Part shown: positions 1 through 8,788 of the stretch, piece by piece
How positions within the stretch are numbered: the stretch's first letter is position 1
How the letters are laid out: the number at the start of each line of letters is the position of its first letter
Assembly (NCBI RefSeq): GCF_010915705.1
Contig: NZ_JAAIKE010000006.1
Coordinates: forward strand, 145,216-209,215
Origin: Pseudotabrizicola algicola
GTDB lineage: Bacteria > Pseudomonadota > Alphaproteobacteria > Rhodobacterales > Rhodobacteraceae
Reading direction: 5' to 3'
DNA: 64,000 nt
The notes under the pieces: generated by a model
Databases searched by the model: none
What the model saw: only the letters and a program-made list of their open reading frames with translations
What the model was told of the DNA's origin: nothing
Made by a program: the position numbers and the translations under genes

Positions 1-403
1 GATCGAACTTGTCCTCGGCAGGAAATTCGGTGTCCACCTGCGGCCCGCTGGCGCGCGCCAGAGCGGGCAGGCGGTGATAGGCCTGCGGTCCGACCACGAT
101 ATCGACCAAGGGCATCCGCCGCTGGATCTCGGCCCCTTCCGCCTGCGCCACGCAGCCCGCCACCCCGATCTTCAGATCGGGCCTCGCGTCCTTCAGCGGG
201 CGCAGCCGCCCCAGATCGGAAAACAGCTTTTCACTGGCCTTTTCACGGATATGGCAGGTGTTGAGCAGCACCATGTCGGCGTCCTCGGCCACATCGGTAA
301 GGGTGTAGCCCTCCGCGCTCATGGCCTCGGCCATACGCTCGCTGTCATAGACATTCATCTGACAGCCATAGGTCTTGATGAACAGTTTCTTTGCATCAGA
401 CAT
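1..403 (-). CDS. miaB: tRNA-2-methylthio-N6-dimethylallyladenosine synthase MiaB, N-terminal part
   Basis: The gene runs off the left edge; only about the first 134 residues are present. The N-terminus reads [19 protein letters not shown], followed by [21 protein letters not shown], the UPF0004 domain of methylthiotransferases. The cysteines in YGCQMN, NTCHIR and VAGCVAQ are the three ligands of the auxiliary 4Fe-4S cluster. MiaB is a radical-SAM enzyme that adds a methylthio group to i6A37 of tRNAs reading UNN codons. The radical-SAM CxxxCxxC motif lies outside the window. The start ATG follows a GGGGTGAG ribosome site. The family assignment is confident. Confidence 0.95.
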   Translation of the reverse strand, partial: MSDAKKLFIKTYGCQMNVYDSERMAEAMSAEGYTLTDVAEDADMVLLNTCHIREKASEKLFSDLGRLRPLKDARPDLKIGVAGCVAQAEGAEIQRRMPLVDIVVGPQAYHRLPALARASGPQVDTEFPAEDKFD

Positions 404-566
404 GGCTCACCCCGCCGTGGATCAGCGCGCTTTCTACCCTGAACCACGCAAAGGCGCAACGCGCGGCGGCAAAAGGCGCAACGGGCCCCCACCAGCCCCC
501 TTGCATTGCGACCAAGCATCGCAGACCTTTGTGCACAACCGGGTCGGGACCGGCAATGGAGAAGAC

Positions 567-1436
567 ATGCGCCACAGCGGAATGACCGAATTTCTTGCCC
601 GCGCGCGCGCCACCGTTGGCAAGGGGCCGGTCGCCCTGATCATGGCCGAGGACGAGGTGGAGGTGGAAAGCACAGTGCGCCACCACCAGCGTGCAGGGTT
701 TCCGGTTCTGGTTCTTCTGGCCCCTCCGGAAATATCGCTGGACCCTGCGGTCGAAGACGGGATTCACCGCGTTGACCATGATGTCCATGTCGAAGGTGCC
801 CTGATCACTGCCGTCAATGCGATGATCGAGGCCATCCCCGATGTCTGGCTGTTCTATGGCTATAATGCCGAATACCTGTTCCACCCCTTTTGCGAAACGC
901 GCAACGTTCTGGAAATGCTTGCCTTCCACACGGAAGAGCGGCGCGATTCCCTGCTGACCTATGTGATCGATCTTTACGCTGGCGATCTGGCGCGCAGCCC
1001 GAATGCCGTATCGCTCGGCGATGCGCATCTGGACAAGTCTGGCTATTACGCCTTGGGCCGTCCCGACCCGGCAAACCACAATTACCCGCGAGAGCGGCAA
1101 CTCAATTTCTTCGGCGGCCTGCGCTGGCGGTTTGAGGAACATATCTCGCCGCAGCGCCGCAAGATTGACCGCATCAGCCTGTTCCGCACCAAACCGGGCC
1201 TGACCCTGCGGCCCGATTTCACGCTCTCGGACGAAGAGATGAACACCTACGCCTGCCCGTGGCACAATAACATCACCACGGTGCTGGCCTCTTTTCGCAC
1301 GGCAAAAGCACTGCGCAGCAATCCGGGCTCGCGCTTTGACATCCAGGATTTCCGTTGGCGCAATTCCACCCCCTTTGAATGGAAAAGCCAGCAACTGATG
1401 GACTTGGGCCTGATGGAACCGGGTCAGTGGTTCTGA
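567..1436 (+). CDS. Conserved protein of unknown function, possibly glycosyltransferase-like
   Basis: 289 residues. The frame is open further upstream, but the ATG at 567 has a GGAGAAG site just before it and leaves a normal N-terminus; the next ATG at 582 is an alternative. I see no signal peptide or membrane segment. The start (VALIMAEDEVEVESTVRHHQ, then AGFPVLVLLAPP) and the later HPFCETRNVLEMLAFHTEE are reminiscent of soluble family-2 glycosyltransferase-like proteins, which open with a NEADxxxEWxxHH stretch, but no clear DxD motif is visible. It is divergent from miaB, which need not be functionally related. The function is best left as unknown. Confidence 0.6.
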   Translation: MRHSGMTEFLARARATVGKGPVALIMAEDEVEVESTVRHHQRAGFPVLVLLAPPEISLDPAVEDGIHRVDHDVHVEGALITAVNAMIEAIPDVWLFYGYNAEYLFHPFCETRNVLEMLAFHTEERRDSLLTYVIDLYAGDLARSPNAVSLGDAHLDKSGYYALGRPDPANHNYPRERQLNFFGGLRWRFEEHISPQRRKIDRISLFRTKPGLTLRPDFTLSDEEMNTYACPWHNNITTVLASFRTAKALRSNPGSRFDIQDFRWRNSTPFEWKSQQLMDLGLMEPGQWF

Positions 1437-1604
1437 CGCTCTGACGCGGCGCCGACGTCGCATTGCCGCAGCGTCAAGCAATTGTAAAAAATAACAAATT
1501 CCCCACAGTCCGGCACAGGCGGGAACGAAACGGGGCCTGCTCTGTTACCTCTGCGCAGGGTCGCCGGCACCTCGGTGCCACTGACCGAAACAATGAGGAT
1601 GACC

Positions 1605-2258
1605 ATGTTCAAGAAAACCTTCATCATCGCCGCAACCGGCGCTTTGCTGTCCACCACGGCCCATGCGGCGACCGAAGCCTCTGCCTTCACCGATCTGAAC
1701 CTGCGCGCGGGGCCCGGCCCGATCTATGAGATCGTCTCGGTCATTCCGGCCGATGGTGTGGTGTCTGTGGAGGGCTGCCTCGAAACCGCGAACTGGTGCA
1801 AGGTCGCCTATGATGGCACCGAAGGCTGGGCATCAGGCGATTATCTGACAGCGCAGGTCGATAACGCGCCGGTTGTCGTCTATGCCAACCGCGAGCGGGT
1901 GGCCGTCGGCACCGTGACCTATGAGGAAACGCGCAGTGCCGATGGCACGGTCGCAGGCGGCGCCGCGGGTGCGCTTGCAGGGGCGGCAGTCGGTGGACCG
2001 GTCGGCGCGCTGGCCGGTGTTGTGCTTGGCGGCGGGCTTGGCGCTGCGGTGACGCCCACGGAAACCGTGACCACCTATGTCGTGTCGAATCCGGTCGAGC
2101 CGGTCTATCTGGAAGGCGAGGTCGTCGTCGGAGCGGGCATTCCCGAAGCCGTCACCTTGGTGGCAGTGCCTGACAGCGACTACTCCTATGCCTATGTCAA
2201 CGGTCTGCCGGTGATTGTCGAGCCGCAGCAGCGCCAGATCGTCTATATCGTGCGCTGA
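1605..2258 (+). CDS. Secreted SH3-domain protein with DUF1236-like C-terminus
   Basis: 217 residues. The signal peptide is MFKKTFIIAATGALLSTTAHA. A bacterial SH3 domain follows (about residues 25-90; DLNLRAGPGPIYEIVSVIP is the typical N-LRxGPG signature, WCKV and GWASGDYL close it). A long Gly/Ala-rich stretch (about 120-160) looks like a glycine-zipper region, and the end (LPVIVEPQQRQIVYIVR) resembles DUF1236. Such proteins act in the periplasm or cell wall, probably binding peptidoglycan. ATGs at 1593 and 1599 are alternatives; 1605 has AGGA at the right distance and gives the cleanest signal peptide. A hairpin terminator follows. Confidence 0.8.
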   Translation: MFKKTFIIAATGALLSTTAHAATEASAFTDLNLRAGPGPIYEIVSVIPADGVVSVEGCLETANWCKVAYDGTEGWASGDYLTAQVDNAPVVVYANRERVAVGTVTYEETRSADGTVAGGAAGALAGAAVGGPVGALAGVVLGGGLGAAVTPTETVTTYVVSNPVEPVYLEGEVVVGAGIPEAVTLVAVPDSDYSYAYVNGLPVIVEPQQRQIVYIVR

Positions 2259-2276
2259 TCGCTTCATCGGATCAGA

Positions 2277-2304
2277 CAAGGCGGCCCCGCTGCGGGCCGC
2301 CTTG
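2277..2304. terminator. Bidirectional hairpin between convergent genes
   Basis: Perfect 11-bp arms CAAGGCGGCCC / GGGCCGCCTTG with a 6-nt loop lie between the stop of the SH3 protein (2258) and the stop of cysA on the other strand (2325). The T-tract is weak on either side, so efficiency is uncertain. Confidence 0.7.
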
Positions 2305-2324
2305 TTCCTTGCGCCGACCTCTGG

Positions 2325-3044
2325 TCACAAAGAGATGAACTCGCGCACAAACGCGGTTTTCGGCTTGGCCCGCACGTCCTGCGGTTTGCCGATCTGCTCG
2401 ATCCGACCCATCGACATGACCACCACCAGATCCGCGAGTTCCATCGCCTCCTCCTGATCATGGGTCACAAAGACCGTGGTCAGGCCCGTGGTGTCGTGGA
2501 TATCGCGCAGGCCCTGACGCAATTCCTTGCGGACCTTGGCATCCAGCGCGCCGAAGGGTTCATCGAGCAGCAGCATCCGCGGCTCGATGGCGAGCGCCCG
2601 GGCAAGCGCAACGCGCTGGCGCTGCCCGCCCGACAGCTGGCTGGGATAGCGCGCGCCGATGTCGGGCAGCTGGATCAGCTCCAGCAGCTTGGTCACGCGG
2701 CGCGCAATCTCGGCCTTGGTCGGGCGGCTGGCGCGCGGGCGGGCGTTCAGGCCATAGGCGATGTTGTCGAACACCGTCATATGGCGGAACAGGGCATAGG
2801 ACTGGAACACGAACCCCGCGCGGCGTTCCTGCACGGAAAGGCCCGTGGCGTCCTGCCCGTCGAACAGAACGCGGCCCGAGGTGGGGAATTCGAGCCCGCC
2901 GAGGATGCGCAACAGCGTGGTCTTGCCCGAACCCGAGGGGCCCAGAAGCGCAACCAGCGCCCCCGAGGGGATAGAGAGCGACACCGGATGCAGCGCCGCC
3001 GTAGTGCCGAAGGATTTGGAGATTTCGTCGATTTCGATATGCAT
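2325..3044 (-). CDS. cysA: Sulfate/thiosulfate ABC transporter ATP-binding protein CysA (short form)
   Basis: 239 residues; ATPase energising sulfate uptake at the inner membrane. Walker A is GPSGSGKTT, the Q-loop lies in [22 protein letters not shown], the signature is [15 protein letters not shown], Walker B is [12 protein letters not shown] and the switch is THDQEEAME. All catalytic motifs are intact. Typical CysA proteins are about 340-365 residues with a C-terminal TOBE-like domain; this one stops right after the ATPase domain (FVREFISL), so it is a natural short form. A frame open further upstream is ignored because AGGAG sits before the ATG at 3044. It is the last gene of the cys operon, 10 bp after cysW. 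Confidence 0.92.
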   Translation of the reverse strand: MHIEIDEISKSFGTTAALHPVSLSIPSGALVALLGPSGSGKTTLLRILGGLEFPTSGRVLFDGQDATGLSVQERRAGFVFQSYALFRHMTVFDNIAYGLNARPRASRPTKAEIARRVTKLLELIQLPDIGARYPSQLSGGQRQRVALARALAIEPRMLLLDEPFGALDAKVRKELRQGLRDIHDTTGLTTVFVTHDQEEAMELADLVVVMSMGRIEQIGKPQDVRAKPKTAFVREFISL

Positions 3045-3054
3045 GGGATGTCTC

Positions 3055-3933
3055 CTAGTGGCGGTGCGTGGCGGCGAGCTGGTCGGCATGGCGGATTTCC
3101 AGAGCGGTCTTGAGCAGAAGCGTGACAAGCGCGAGCAGCGCCAGCACGGCGGCAAGGCTGAAGGCCGCGACCGAAAGGTATTCCTGATACAGCATCTCGA
3201 TCGTGGTCGGCATCGTGGCGGTCTGGCCGCGGATCTTGCCCGAGACCACGGCCACCGCCCCGAACTCGCCCATCGCGCGCGCGTTGCAAAGGAGGACACC
3301 GTAAAGCAGCGCCCAGCGGATGTTGGGCAGCGTGACCGTCCAGAACACCCGCCAGCCGGATGCGCCCAGCGTCAGCGCCGCCTCTTCCTCGGCCCTTCCC
3401 TGTTCGATCATCACGGGGATCAACTCGCGCGCGACAAAGGGGAAGGTCACGAACATCGTGGCAAGAATGATGCCCGGCATCGCAAAGACGATGGGAAAGC
3501 CGTTGGCCACCAGCCAGCCGCCAATCAGGGAATTGGCCCCGAACATCAACACGATGCACAGCCCCGCGACCACCGGCGAGACAGAGAACGGCAGGTCGAT
3601 CAGCGTGATCAGGAAGGCCTTGCCACGGAAGTCGAACTTGGTGATGAACCACGCCGCCGCCACGCCGAAGATGGCGTTGAACGGCACCGAGATGGCGGCG
3701 ATGGTCAGCGTCAGCTTGATCGCCTCTTGCGCGTCACGCGTAGCAAGGCTGGCAAGCGAGGCGGCCACGCCCCGCGCCAATGCCTCGACAAAGACGGCGA
3801 TCAGCGGGGCAAAGACCAGAATGCCAAGCCCCAGCACGGCCGCCGCGATCATCGCCCAACGGGCGAGCGGCGCCTCTTCGGTGGCCGAGCGGAAGCGGGC
3901 CGGCGCGCCCTTGGTCACTGTGATATCAGACAT
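3055..3933 (-). CDS. cysW: Sulfate ABC transporter permease CysW
   Basis: 292 residues with about six membrane segments. It is one of two permeases forming the sulfate channel with CysT. The EAA-type loop is visible in [22 protein letters not shown], the contact site for CysA, and the family hallmark [16 protein letters not shown] is present. The start at 3933 lies inside the end of cysT (8-nt overlap), which implies translational coupling; an in-frame extension upstream is only an overlap artefact. Confidence 0.93.
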   Translation of the reverse strand: MSDITVTKGAPARFRSATEEAPLARWAMIAAAVLGLGILVFAPLIAVFVEALARGVAASLASLATRDAQEAIKLTLTIAAISVPFNAIFGVAAAWFITKFDFRGKAFLITLIDLPFSVSPVVAGLCIVLMFGANSLIGGWLVANGFPIVFAMPGIILATMFVTFPFVARELIPVMIEQGRAEEEAALTLGASGWRVFWTVTLPNIRWALLYGVLLCNARAMGEFGAVAVVSGKIRGQTATMPTTIEMLYQEYLSVAAFSLAAVLALLALVTLLLKTALEIRHADQLAATHRH

Positions 3934-4765
3934 AGCCAATCCTCCGGCGGCTCCAGACCTGGATGAGGTTGATGACCAGCAGCATCGCAAAGCTGATCAG
4001 CAGCATGGCGATGCCGATGGCGGCGGCGGCGTCATAGTTGAACTCTTCCAGCTGGATGATGATCAGCAGCGGCGCGATTTCCGTGACCAGCGGGATGTTC
4101 CCCGCGATAAAGATGACCGACCCGTATTCGCCAACCGCACGGGCGAGGGCCAGCGCAAAGCCCGTCAGCGCGGCGGGCGTCAGCATCGGCAGGATGACAT
4201 GGCGGATCGTGTGCAGGCGGCTTGCGCCAAGGGTGGCCGACGCCTCTTCCACCTCGCGCTCGATTTCCTCGACCACGGGCTGCACGGTGCGGGTGACAAA
4301 GGGCAGCCCCACAAACACCAGCGCGATGAAGATGCCCCATTGGGTATAGGCGATCTTCCAGCCGATCTCGGCAGCCATCTGCCCGAAGAAGCCGTTGGGC
4401 GCGTAAAGCGCGGTCAGCGAGATGCCCGCCACCGCCGTTGGCAGCGCAAAGGGCAGGTCAACCGCAGCGTCAAGGATACGCCGCCCCGTAAAGCGATAAC
4501 GCACCAGCACCCAGGCCAGCAGCACACCGAAGACCAGATTGAACAGCGCCGCAAACAGCGACAGGCGGAACGACAGGAACAGCGCCGCCCAGACGCGTTC
4601 ACGGTTCACCGTTTCCCATATCCCCGCCAGCCCGTAATTGGCGCCCTTCAGGAGAAGGGCGCCGATGGGCAGAAGGACGACAAGGGAAAGCATCGTCAGG
4701 GTGATCCCCATGCTGAGGCCAAGGCCGGGCATGGGGGAGCGGTGGATCAGGGGTCTGCCCATCAT
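3926..4765 (-). CDS. cysT: Sulfate ABC transporter permease CysT
   Basis: 279 residues with about six membrane segments. The EAA loop reads VEEASATLGASRLHTIRHVILP, and LARAVGEYGSVIFIAGN is characteristic of CysT/CysU. Two consecutive ATG codons (4765, 4762) follow GGAAAG; the second is better spaced, so the protein may start one residue later. It sits 6 bp after the binding-protein gene and overlaps cysW by 8 nt, so the four transporter genes form one unit. Confidence 0.93.
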   Translation of the reverse strand: MMGRPLIHRSPMPGLGLSMGITLTMLSLVVLLPIGALLLKGANYGLAGIWETVNRERVWAALFLSFRLSLFAALFNLVFGVLLAWVLVRYRFTGRRILDAAVDLPFALPTAVAGISLTALYAPNGFFGQMAAEIGWKIAYTQWGIFIALVFVGLPFVTRTVQPVVEEIEREVEEASATLGASRLHTIRHVILPMLTPAALTGFALALARAVGEYGSVIFIAGNIPLVTEIAPLLIIIQLEEFNYDAAAAIGIAMLLISFAMLLVINLIQVWSRRRIGYV

Positions 4766-4771
4766 CTTTCC

Positions 4772-5890
4772 TTATTTCGGCACGTAGATCTGGTCGAAGA
4801 TGCCGCCATCGGCGAAGTGGTCGGCCTGCACCTTTGCCCAGCCGCCAAAGCTGGCAATGTCCACAAGCTCCAGCTCGGGGAAGCGGGCCACATCTTCGGG
4901 ATTGGCGGCAGAGGCATCCCAGGCGCGGTAGAAGTGCTTGAACGCCAGCGCCTGACCTTCGGGCGTGTAGAGGAAGTTCAGGTAGGCCTCGGCCAGCGCG
5001 CGCTGCTCATCCGATTTGATGTTGCCTTCCACCAATGCCACCGGCGGCTCTGCCAGCACACTGATAGACGGCACCACGATGTCGAACTGGTCCTCGCCAA
5101 GCTCTTTCAGCGCAAGATAGGCCTCGTTCTCCCATGCCAGCAGCACATCGCCGATGCCGCGCTGCGCAAAGGTGGTGGTGGACCCGCGCGCGCCGCTGTC
5201 AAGCACCGGCACATTGGCGAACAGCTTGCCCACGAACGCCTGCGGGTCCTGCCCGTTCTTTTCCGCCCAGGCCCAGGCAGCAAGGTAATTCCAGCGCGCC
5301 CCGCCAGAGGTTTTCGGGTTGGGGGTGATTACCTCCACCCCCTCTTTCACCAGATCATCCCAATCGGCGATGCCTTCGGGATTCCCCTCGCGCACCAGGA
5401 ACACGATCGTGCTGGTATAGGGTGATGAGTTGTTGGGCAGTTTCGACTGCCAGTCGGCCGGCAGCTTGCCTGCTGCTGCAACGCGGTCGATATCGCCCGC
5501 CAGCGCCAGCGTCAGAACCTGCGCCTCCAGCCCGTCAATCACCGCACGGGCTTGCGACCCCGATCCGCCGTGGCTCACCTCGATGGTCGGCGCGGCATTG
5601 CCCTGCCCCACCCAATGCGCGCTGAACGCCTCGTTGAACTCGCGATACAATTCGCGCGTCGGGTCGTAGCTGACGTTCAAAAGCGTTTGCGCCTGCACCT
5701 GCGCGGGCATCGCCCAGACCGACAAGAGCGCCAGCGCAAGACCCGACACCACCCCCCGCACCACACGCGGCAAGGGCCAGCCTGTGATGCGCTCTCGCCC
5801 CGTCTCGATGGTCACGCGGCCATCGGCAAGTTCGGCAACTTTCAAACCCTGTGCGGTCACTTGGCCTGCAATCTTGATGGTCGTCAACAT
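4772..5890 (-). CDS. cysP: Periplasmic sulfate-binding protein (CysP/Sbp family) with N-terminal extension
   Basis: 372 residues. The mature part is a classic sulfate-binding protein: [49 protein letters not shown] and [16 protein letters not shown] line the oxyanion site in this family. The ATG at 5890 has a perfect AAGGAG, but it places about 40 hydrophilic residues ([10 protein letters not shown] to GWPLPR) ahead of the hydrophobic signal sequence [25 protein letters not shown] further in (near VVRGVVSGL) would give an ordinary signal peptide. Either the extension is real, or translation starts later and the upstream ATG opens a leader. It is followed closely by cysT. Confidence 0.88.
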   Translation of the reverse strand: MLTTIKIAGQVTAQGLKVAELADGRVTIETGRERITGWPLPRVVRGVVSGLALALLSVWAMPAQVQAQTLLNVSYDPTRELYREFNEAFSAHWVGQGNAAPTIEVSHGGSGSQARAVIDGLEAQVLTLALAGDIDRVAAAGKLPADWQSKLPNNSSPYTSTIVFLVREGNPEGIADWDDLVKEGVEVITPNPKTSGGARWNYLAAWAWAEKNGQDPQAFVGKLFANVPVLDSGARGSTTTFAQRGIGDVLLAWENEAYLALKELGEDQFDIVVPSISVLAEPPVALVEGNIKSDEQRALAEAYLNFLYTPEGQALAFKHFYRAWDASAANPEDVARFPELELVDIASFGGWAKVQADHFADGGIFDQIYVPK

Positions 5891-5994
5891 GATGGTCTCC
5901 TTCAAAGGTTGGGGGGCTGATCCCTGCGGCGCGGCGGGACTGCGTGAAAAAACGGGCGCGAGGCCAAAAAGGCAGGTCGGATGGCCATATGCGC

Positions 5995-6249
5995 TCATCG
6001 CGGCACCTGCGGGTCAATCAGTTCGACCCGCGCTTCCCACAGGGCGGGGTCGCGTCCCTGCAGCAACTCGGCAGCAGCCTCGGCGGGGCGGCGGGTGTAA
6101 AGCGTCAGGGGTGTGCCATTGATCCGGTGCGCGGCACCGGTCCGGCGGTCGATCAAACGCACGATGCAGGCCCGCGCAGTGCCTTGCATCATCGACATGG
6201 CTCCGTCCCGAGCGGAGGCGGAATAGTGTGCGGCAATACCAGCGGTCAT
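5995..6249 (-). CDS. Small conserved protein, first gene of the cys operon
   Basis: 84 residues, starting at ATG 6249 after AGGAGA. It is a soluble small protein ([42 protein letters not shown]) with no signal peptide or membrane segment. It lies 104 bp upstream of the sulfate-binding protein on the same strand and shares the promoter region that carries a perfect palindrome. I do not recognise the family. The position suggests a role in sulfur regulation or assimilation; this is inference only. Confidence 0.65.
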   Translation of the reverse strand: MTAGIAAHYSASARDGAMSMMQGTARACIVRLIDRRTGAAHRINGTPLTLYTRRPAEAAAELLQGRDPALWEARVELIDPQVPR

Positions 6250-6303
6250 CTGCAATCTCCTGTCATTTTCGGGGGCATCCGGTGCCGCCTCGATGATTTA
6301 ATA

Positions 6304-6320
6304 TCGACAGGATTGGTCGA
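6304..6320. promoter_or_regulatory. Short inverted repeat in the cys promoter region
   Basis: TCGAC, 7 nt, GTCGA, lying 14 bp from the larger palindrome at 6334-6362. It could be a half of a compound operator or chance; low weight alone. Confidence 0.3.
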
Positions 6321-6333
6321 GTATTGCAACGGA

Positions 6334-6362
6334 ATATTCACGTCTAATTTTGTCGTGAATAT
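6334..6362. promoter_or_regulatory. Perfect inverted repeat, candidate operator for the Rrf2 regulator
   Basis: ATATTCACG, an 11-nt AT-rich spacer, then CGTGAATAT: perfect 9-bp arms in the gap between the Rrf2 gene and the cys operon (6250-6446). Its dyad symmetry, AT-rich centre and position about 85-113 bp upstream of the first operon gene fit a regulator site. Assignment to the neighbouring Rrf2 protein is inferred from location. Confidence 0.55.
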
Positions 6363-6446
6363 AGAAGAATTTTCTCGCCACCGCACAGGCGGCGACGAGA
6401 CAAGAAGCCAGAAAATATATTGATTACTTGTGCTTACGCGGCAAGG

Positions 6447-6899
6447 TCAGACGCCAATCACCTGATCTGCCACCGCTCCGGAGCGCAGCATGTCTTCCAA
6501 GGTGAGCGATTCGATGATCAACAGATAAGACCAGAAGACCTCGGCAAACACTTTGCGGATCCGGCAACTCGCCTCGTCGCTGCAATCCTCGCAGCGCTGA
6601 TAGGCCCGGCGCGACAGACAAGGCAGCGGCGCAATCGGACCGTCGATCGTACGCAGCAGTTCCGAGATCGATATGTCGCCCGGCTTTTTGATCAGCACAT
6701 AACCGCCCGACCGCCCCCGGATAGACCCGATCACACCCGCGTTGCGCACCTCCAGCAAGATATGTTCCAAAAAGCGCTTCGGCGCGCCCGACCGTTTTGC
6801 AATCTCTTCAATGGTCAGAGATTGCGGCTTGGCCTGCGCCGCCTCATCCGCCAGCGCCAAAAGTGCCTTCAGCGCATATTTCATCTTTTGCGTGATCAT
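6447..6899 (-). CDS. Rrf2-family transcriptional regulator, probable sulfur regulator
   Basis: 150 residues. The N-terminal winged helix reads MKYALKALLALADE, LTIEEIAKRSGAPKRFLEHILLEVRNAGVIGSIRGRSGGYVL, typical of Rrf2. The C-terminal half has four cysteines in PLPC-x8-C-x2-C-x5-C, which could hold an Fe-S cluster as in IscR/NsrR, although the spacing differs from the canonical three-cysteine IscR pattern. It lies directly upstream of the sulfate uptake operon in the same direction with a palindromic promoter between them, which suggests a CymR-like role in sulfur/cysteine control. Divergent from an Lrp gene. Confidence 0.88.
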   Translation of the reverse strand: MITQKMKYALKALLALADEAAQAKPQSLTIEEIAKRSGAPKRFLEHILLEVRNAGVIGSIRGRSGGYVLIKKPGDISISELLRTIDGPIAPLPCLSRRAYQRCEDCSDEASCRIRKVFAEVFWSYLLIIESLTLEDMLRSGAVADQVIGV

Positions 6900-7102
6900 G
6901 GTTCAGCCTAGCCCCAAGAAATCTCAGTTTCAAGGTCGAGATTCTCGGGACAAACCGCTCCCCATGCCGCCACTACTATGCAACCCATTGTATAAGAAAC
7001 ATTTTTCCAACCCTGCAAAATACACGATAAAGATGATAGACAAATATAATTTTACTGTCATGCTCAAGCTGCCCCCGAACCCGAGCGAGATGGAGACAGT
7101 GC
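6900..7102. promoter_or_regulatory. Divergent promoter region between Rrf2 and Lrp genes
   Basis: 203 bp, clearly more AT-rich than its surroundings around 6980-7060, as expected for promoters of two divergent regulator genes. I see no convincing palindrome or specific -35/-10 pair that I would assign. Confidence 0.45.
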
Positions 7103-7579
7103 ATGGACACCCTTGATCTGATCGACCGCAAGATCGTGGCAGAGTTGATGCGGGATGCGACCCTTCCCGTCTCCCAGATCGCCGACAAGGTGGGACTGTC
7201 GCAGACCCCGTGCTGGAAACGCATCCAGAAACTGCAAGAACAAGGTGTCCTGACAGCTCGCGTCGCCTTGGCCGACCCGGACAAGCTGGGCTTTGGCCTG
7301 ACCATCTTTGTCGGGATCGAGGCACCCGACCATAGCGCCGACTGGCGCGAGGCTTTTGCCAAGGTCACGCGCGACATGCCGCAGATCATGGAGATTTATC
7401 GCATGGCCGGAGAGATGGACTACCTCTTGCGCATCGCCGTGCCCGATATGGCCGCGTTTGACACCCTCTACAAACGCCTCACCGATGCCATCCCGATCAA
7501 GAATGTGACCAGCCATTTCGCGATGGAGCGGATCAAGTTCACCACGGCCTACCCCGTCAACACCAGTGCGAAGCCGTGA
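7103..7579 (+). CDS. Lrp/AsnC-family transcriptional regulator
   Basis: 158 residues. The N-terminal helix-turn-helix reads LDLIDRKIVAELMRDATLPVSQIADKVGLSQTPCWKRIQKLQEQGVL, followed by a RAM ligand-binding domain (about 65-145; GEMDYLLRIAVPDMAAFDTLY). Such regulators form octamers that respond to amino acids. The target is unknown; Rrf2 is divergent and a topoisomerase gene follows, neither of which names an effector. The start is preceded by TGGAGA. Confidence 0.92.
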   Translation: MDTLDLIDRKIVAELMRDATLPVSQIADKVGLSQTPCWKRIQKLQEQGVLTARVALADPDKLGFGLTIFVGIEAPDHSADWREAFAKVTRDMPQIMEIYRMAGEMDYLLRIAVPDMAAFDTLYKRLTDAIPIKNVTSHFAMERIKFTTAYPVNTSAKP

Positions 7580-7645
7580 TGCTGTCCGTCGTGGAACCGG
7601 CGCAGGCTTGGGGCGTTTTTGCTGTGCCAAGCACGGAGGCACGCC

Positions 7646-8698
7646 GTGGCACCCGCACACATTCCCTCGCAAACCCCATCAGAAGAACGGGCCTTGGTGC
7701 ATGTCACCGATAACGAACCCGGCATACGGCGCCGCAGGTTCGGACGGGGCTTTGCCTTCTATTGCCCGCAGAACAGACGGTTGACCGGAGCCGAACGGGC
7801 GCGGGTGCTGAAACTGGGCATCCCTCCTGCCTATCGCGACGTATGGATCTGCCCCGACCCTCGGGGTCATCTGCAAGCCACCGGACGCGACGCGCGCGGC
7901 CGCAAACAATACATCTACCATCCCCTGTGGGCCGATGCGCAGGCGGAAACCAAATACGGCCAACTTGCAGGGTTCGCCGAAGCCCTGCCCGCGATCCGTC
8001 GGCGCATTCAGTCCGACTTGCGCGGCGAGGCGGGTGACAAGGCATTTACCGTGGCAGCGCTGGTGATGCTGCTTGACCGTGGCTATCTGCGGATCGGAAA
8101 CCCGACCTACACCGCACAGAACCGGTCCTTCGGGGCAACAACATTGCTGCGCCGCCATCTGCGCCTGCGCGATGGCGTGGTCGAGCTTGGCTTCCGCGCG
8201 AAGGGCGGCAAAAGGGTGCGCCAGACCCTGCGTGACAAGCGCCTGCACAAAGTGCTGCAACAGATCGGTGATCTGCCCGGCCGGAACCTGTTCACCTATC
8301 TGTCCGAAGATGGTCAGGCCTGCCCGATCGGGTCTGCCGATGTGAACGCCTATCTGACCGGTGTCGCAGGCAGCGGCATAACCGCCAAGACCTTTCGCAC
8401 ATGGGGCGGCTCGCTCGCGGCCTTTGAAACGGCTATGGCCGCAGAGGCGGATTGCGCCCTCAGCATCCGTGATTTGGCCGAAGCGGCGGCCAAGCGGTTG
8501 CACAATACCGCCACGATCAGCCGCAAATCCTATATCCATCCCGATGTGCTCGGCCTCGCCGCGCTGTCCCCCGCGGAAAGGCTTGACGAACTTGCCGCCC
8601 TGCGCCCTGCCCCGATATCCGGACTTCGCCGCAACGAAGCGCGCCTGCACGCGTTCTTGACCCGGACGGCACCGGATCGGCGCGGCAAATCGGGTTAA
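7646..8698 (+). CDS. Bacterial type IB DNA topoisomerase
   Basis: 350 residues, GTG start chosen because GGAGG lies 6 nt upstream; a longer in-frame version from a TTG lacks this. The N-terminal domain has GFAFYCPQNRRLTGAERARVLKLGIPPAYRDVWICPD and DARGRKQYIYHPLW, the poxvirus-like topoisomerase signature. Catalytic parts are LRIGNPTYTAQNRSFGATTL, the beta-hairpin lysine in AKGGKRVR, the Arg in KTFRTWGGS and the nucleophile Tyr296 in TISRKSYIHP. It relaxes supercoils by a 3'-phosphotyrosyl nick. Eukaryote-like TopIB is a scattered accessory enzyme in bacteria. Confidence 0.92.
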   Translation: MAPAHIPSQTPSEERALVHVTDNEPGIRRRRFGRGFAFYCPQNRRLTGAERARVLKLGIPPAYRDVWICPDPRGHLQATGRDARGRKQYIYHPLWADAQAETKYGQLAGFAEALPAIRRRIQSDLRGEAGDKAFTVAALVMLLDRGYLRIGNPTYTAQNRSFGATTLLRRHLRLRDGVVELGFRAKGGKRVRQTLRDKRLHKVLQQIGDLPGRNLFTYLSEDGQACPIGSADVNAYLTGVAGSGITAKTFRTWGGSLAAFETAMAAEADCALSIRDLAEAAAKRLHNTATISRKSYIHPDVLGLAALSPAERLDELAALRPAPISGLRRNEARLHAFLTRTAPDRRGKSG

Positions 8699-8788
8699 CG
8701 CCGATATGGCCCGAGCAAGCCCGCCGGAAGCACGGAACAATCCCCTCTGCCTGCGGTTACACCCAACCCAGCACCAGAGGATATCACA

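Noticed and set aside
3320..5425. 701-codon open frame on the plus strand across the cys genes
   Set aside because: It runs antisense to cysW, cysT and the SBP and has low-complexity, charge-rich sequence; no ribosome site or motif.
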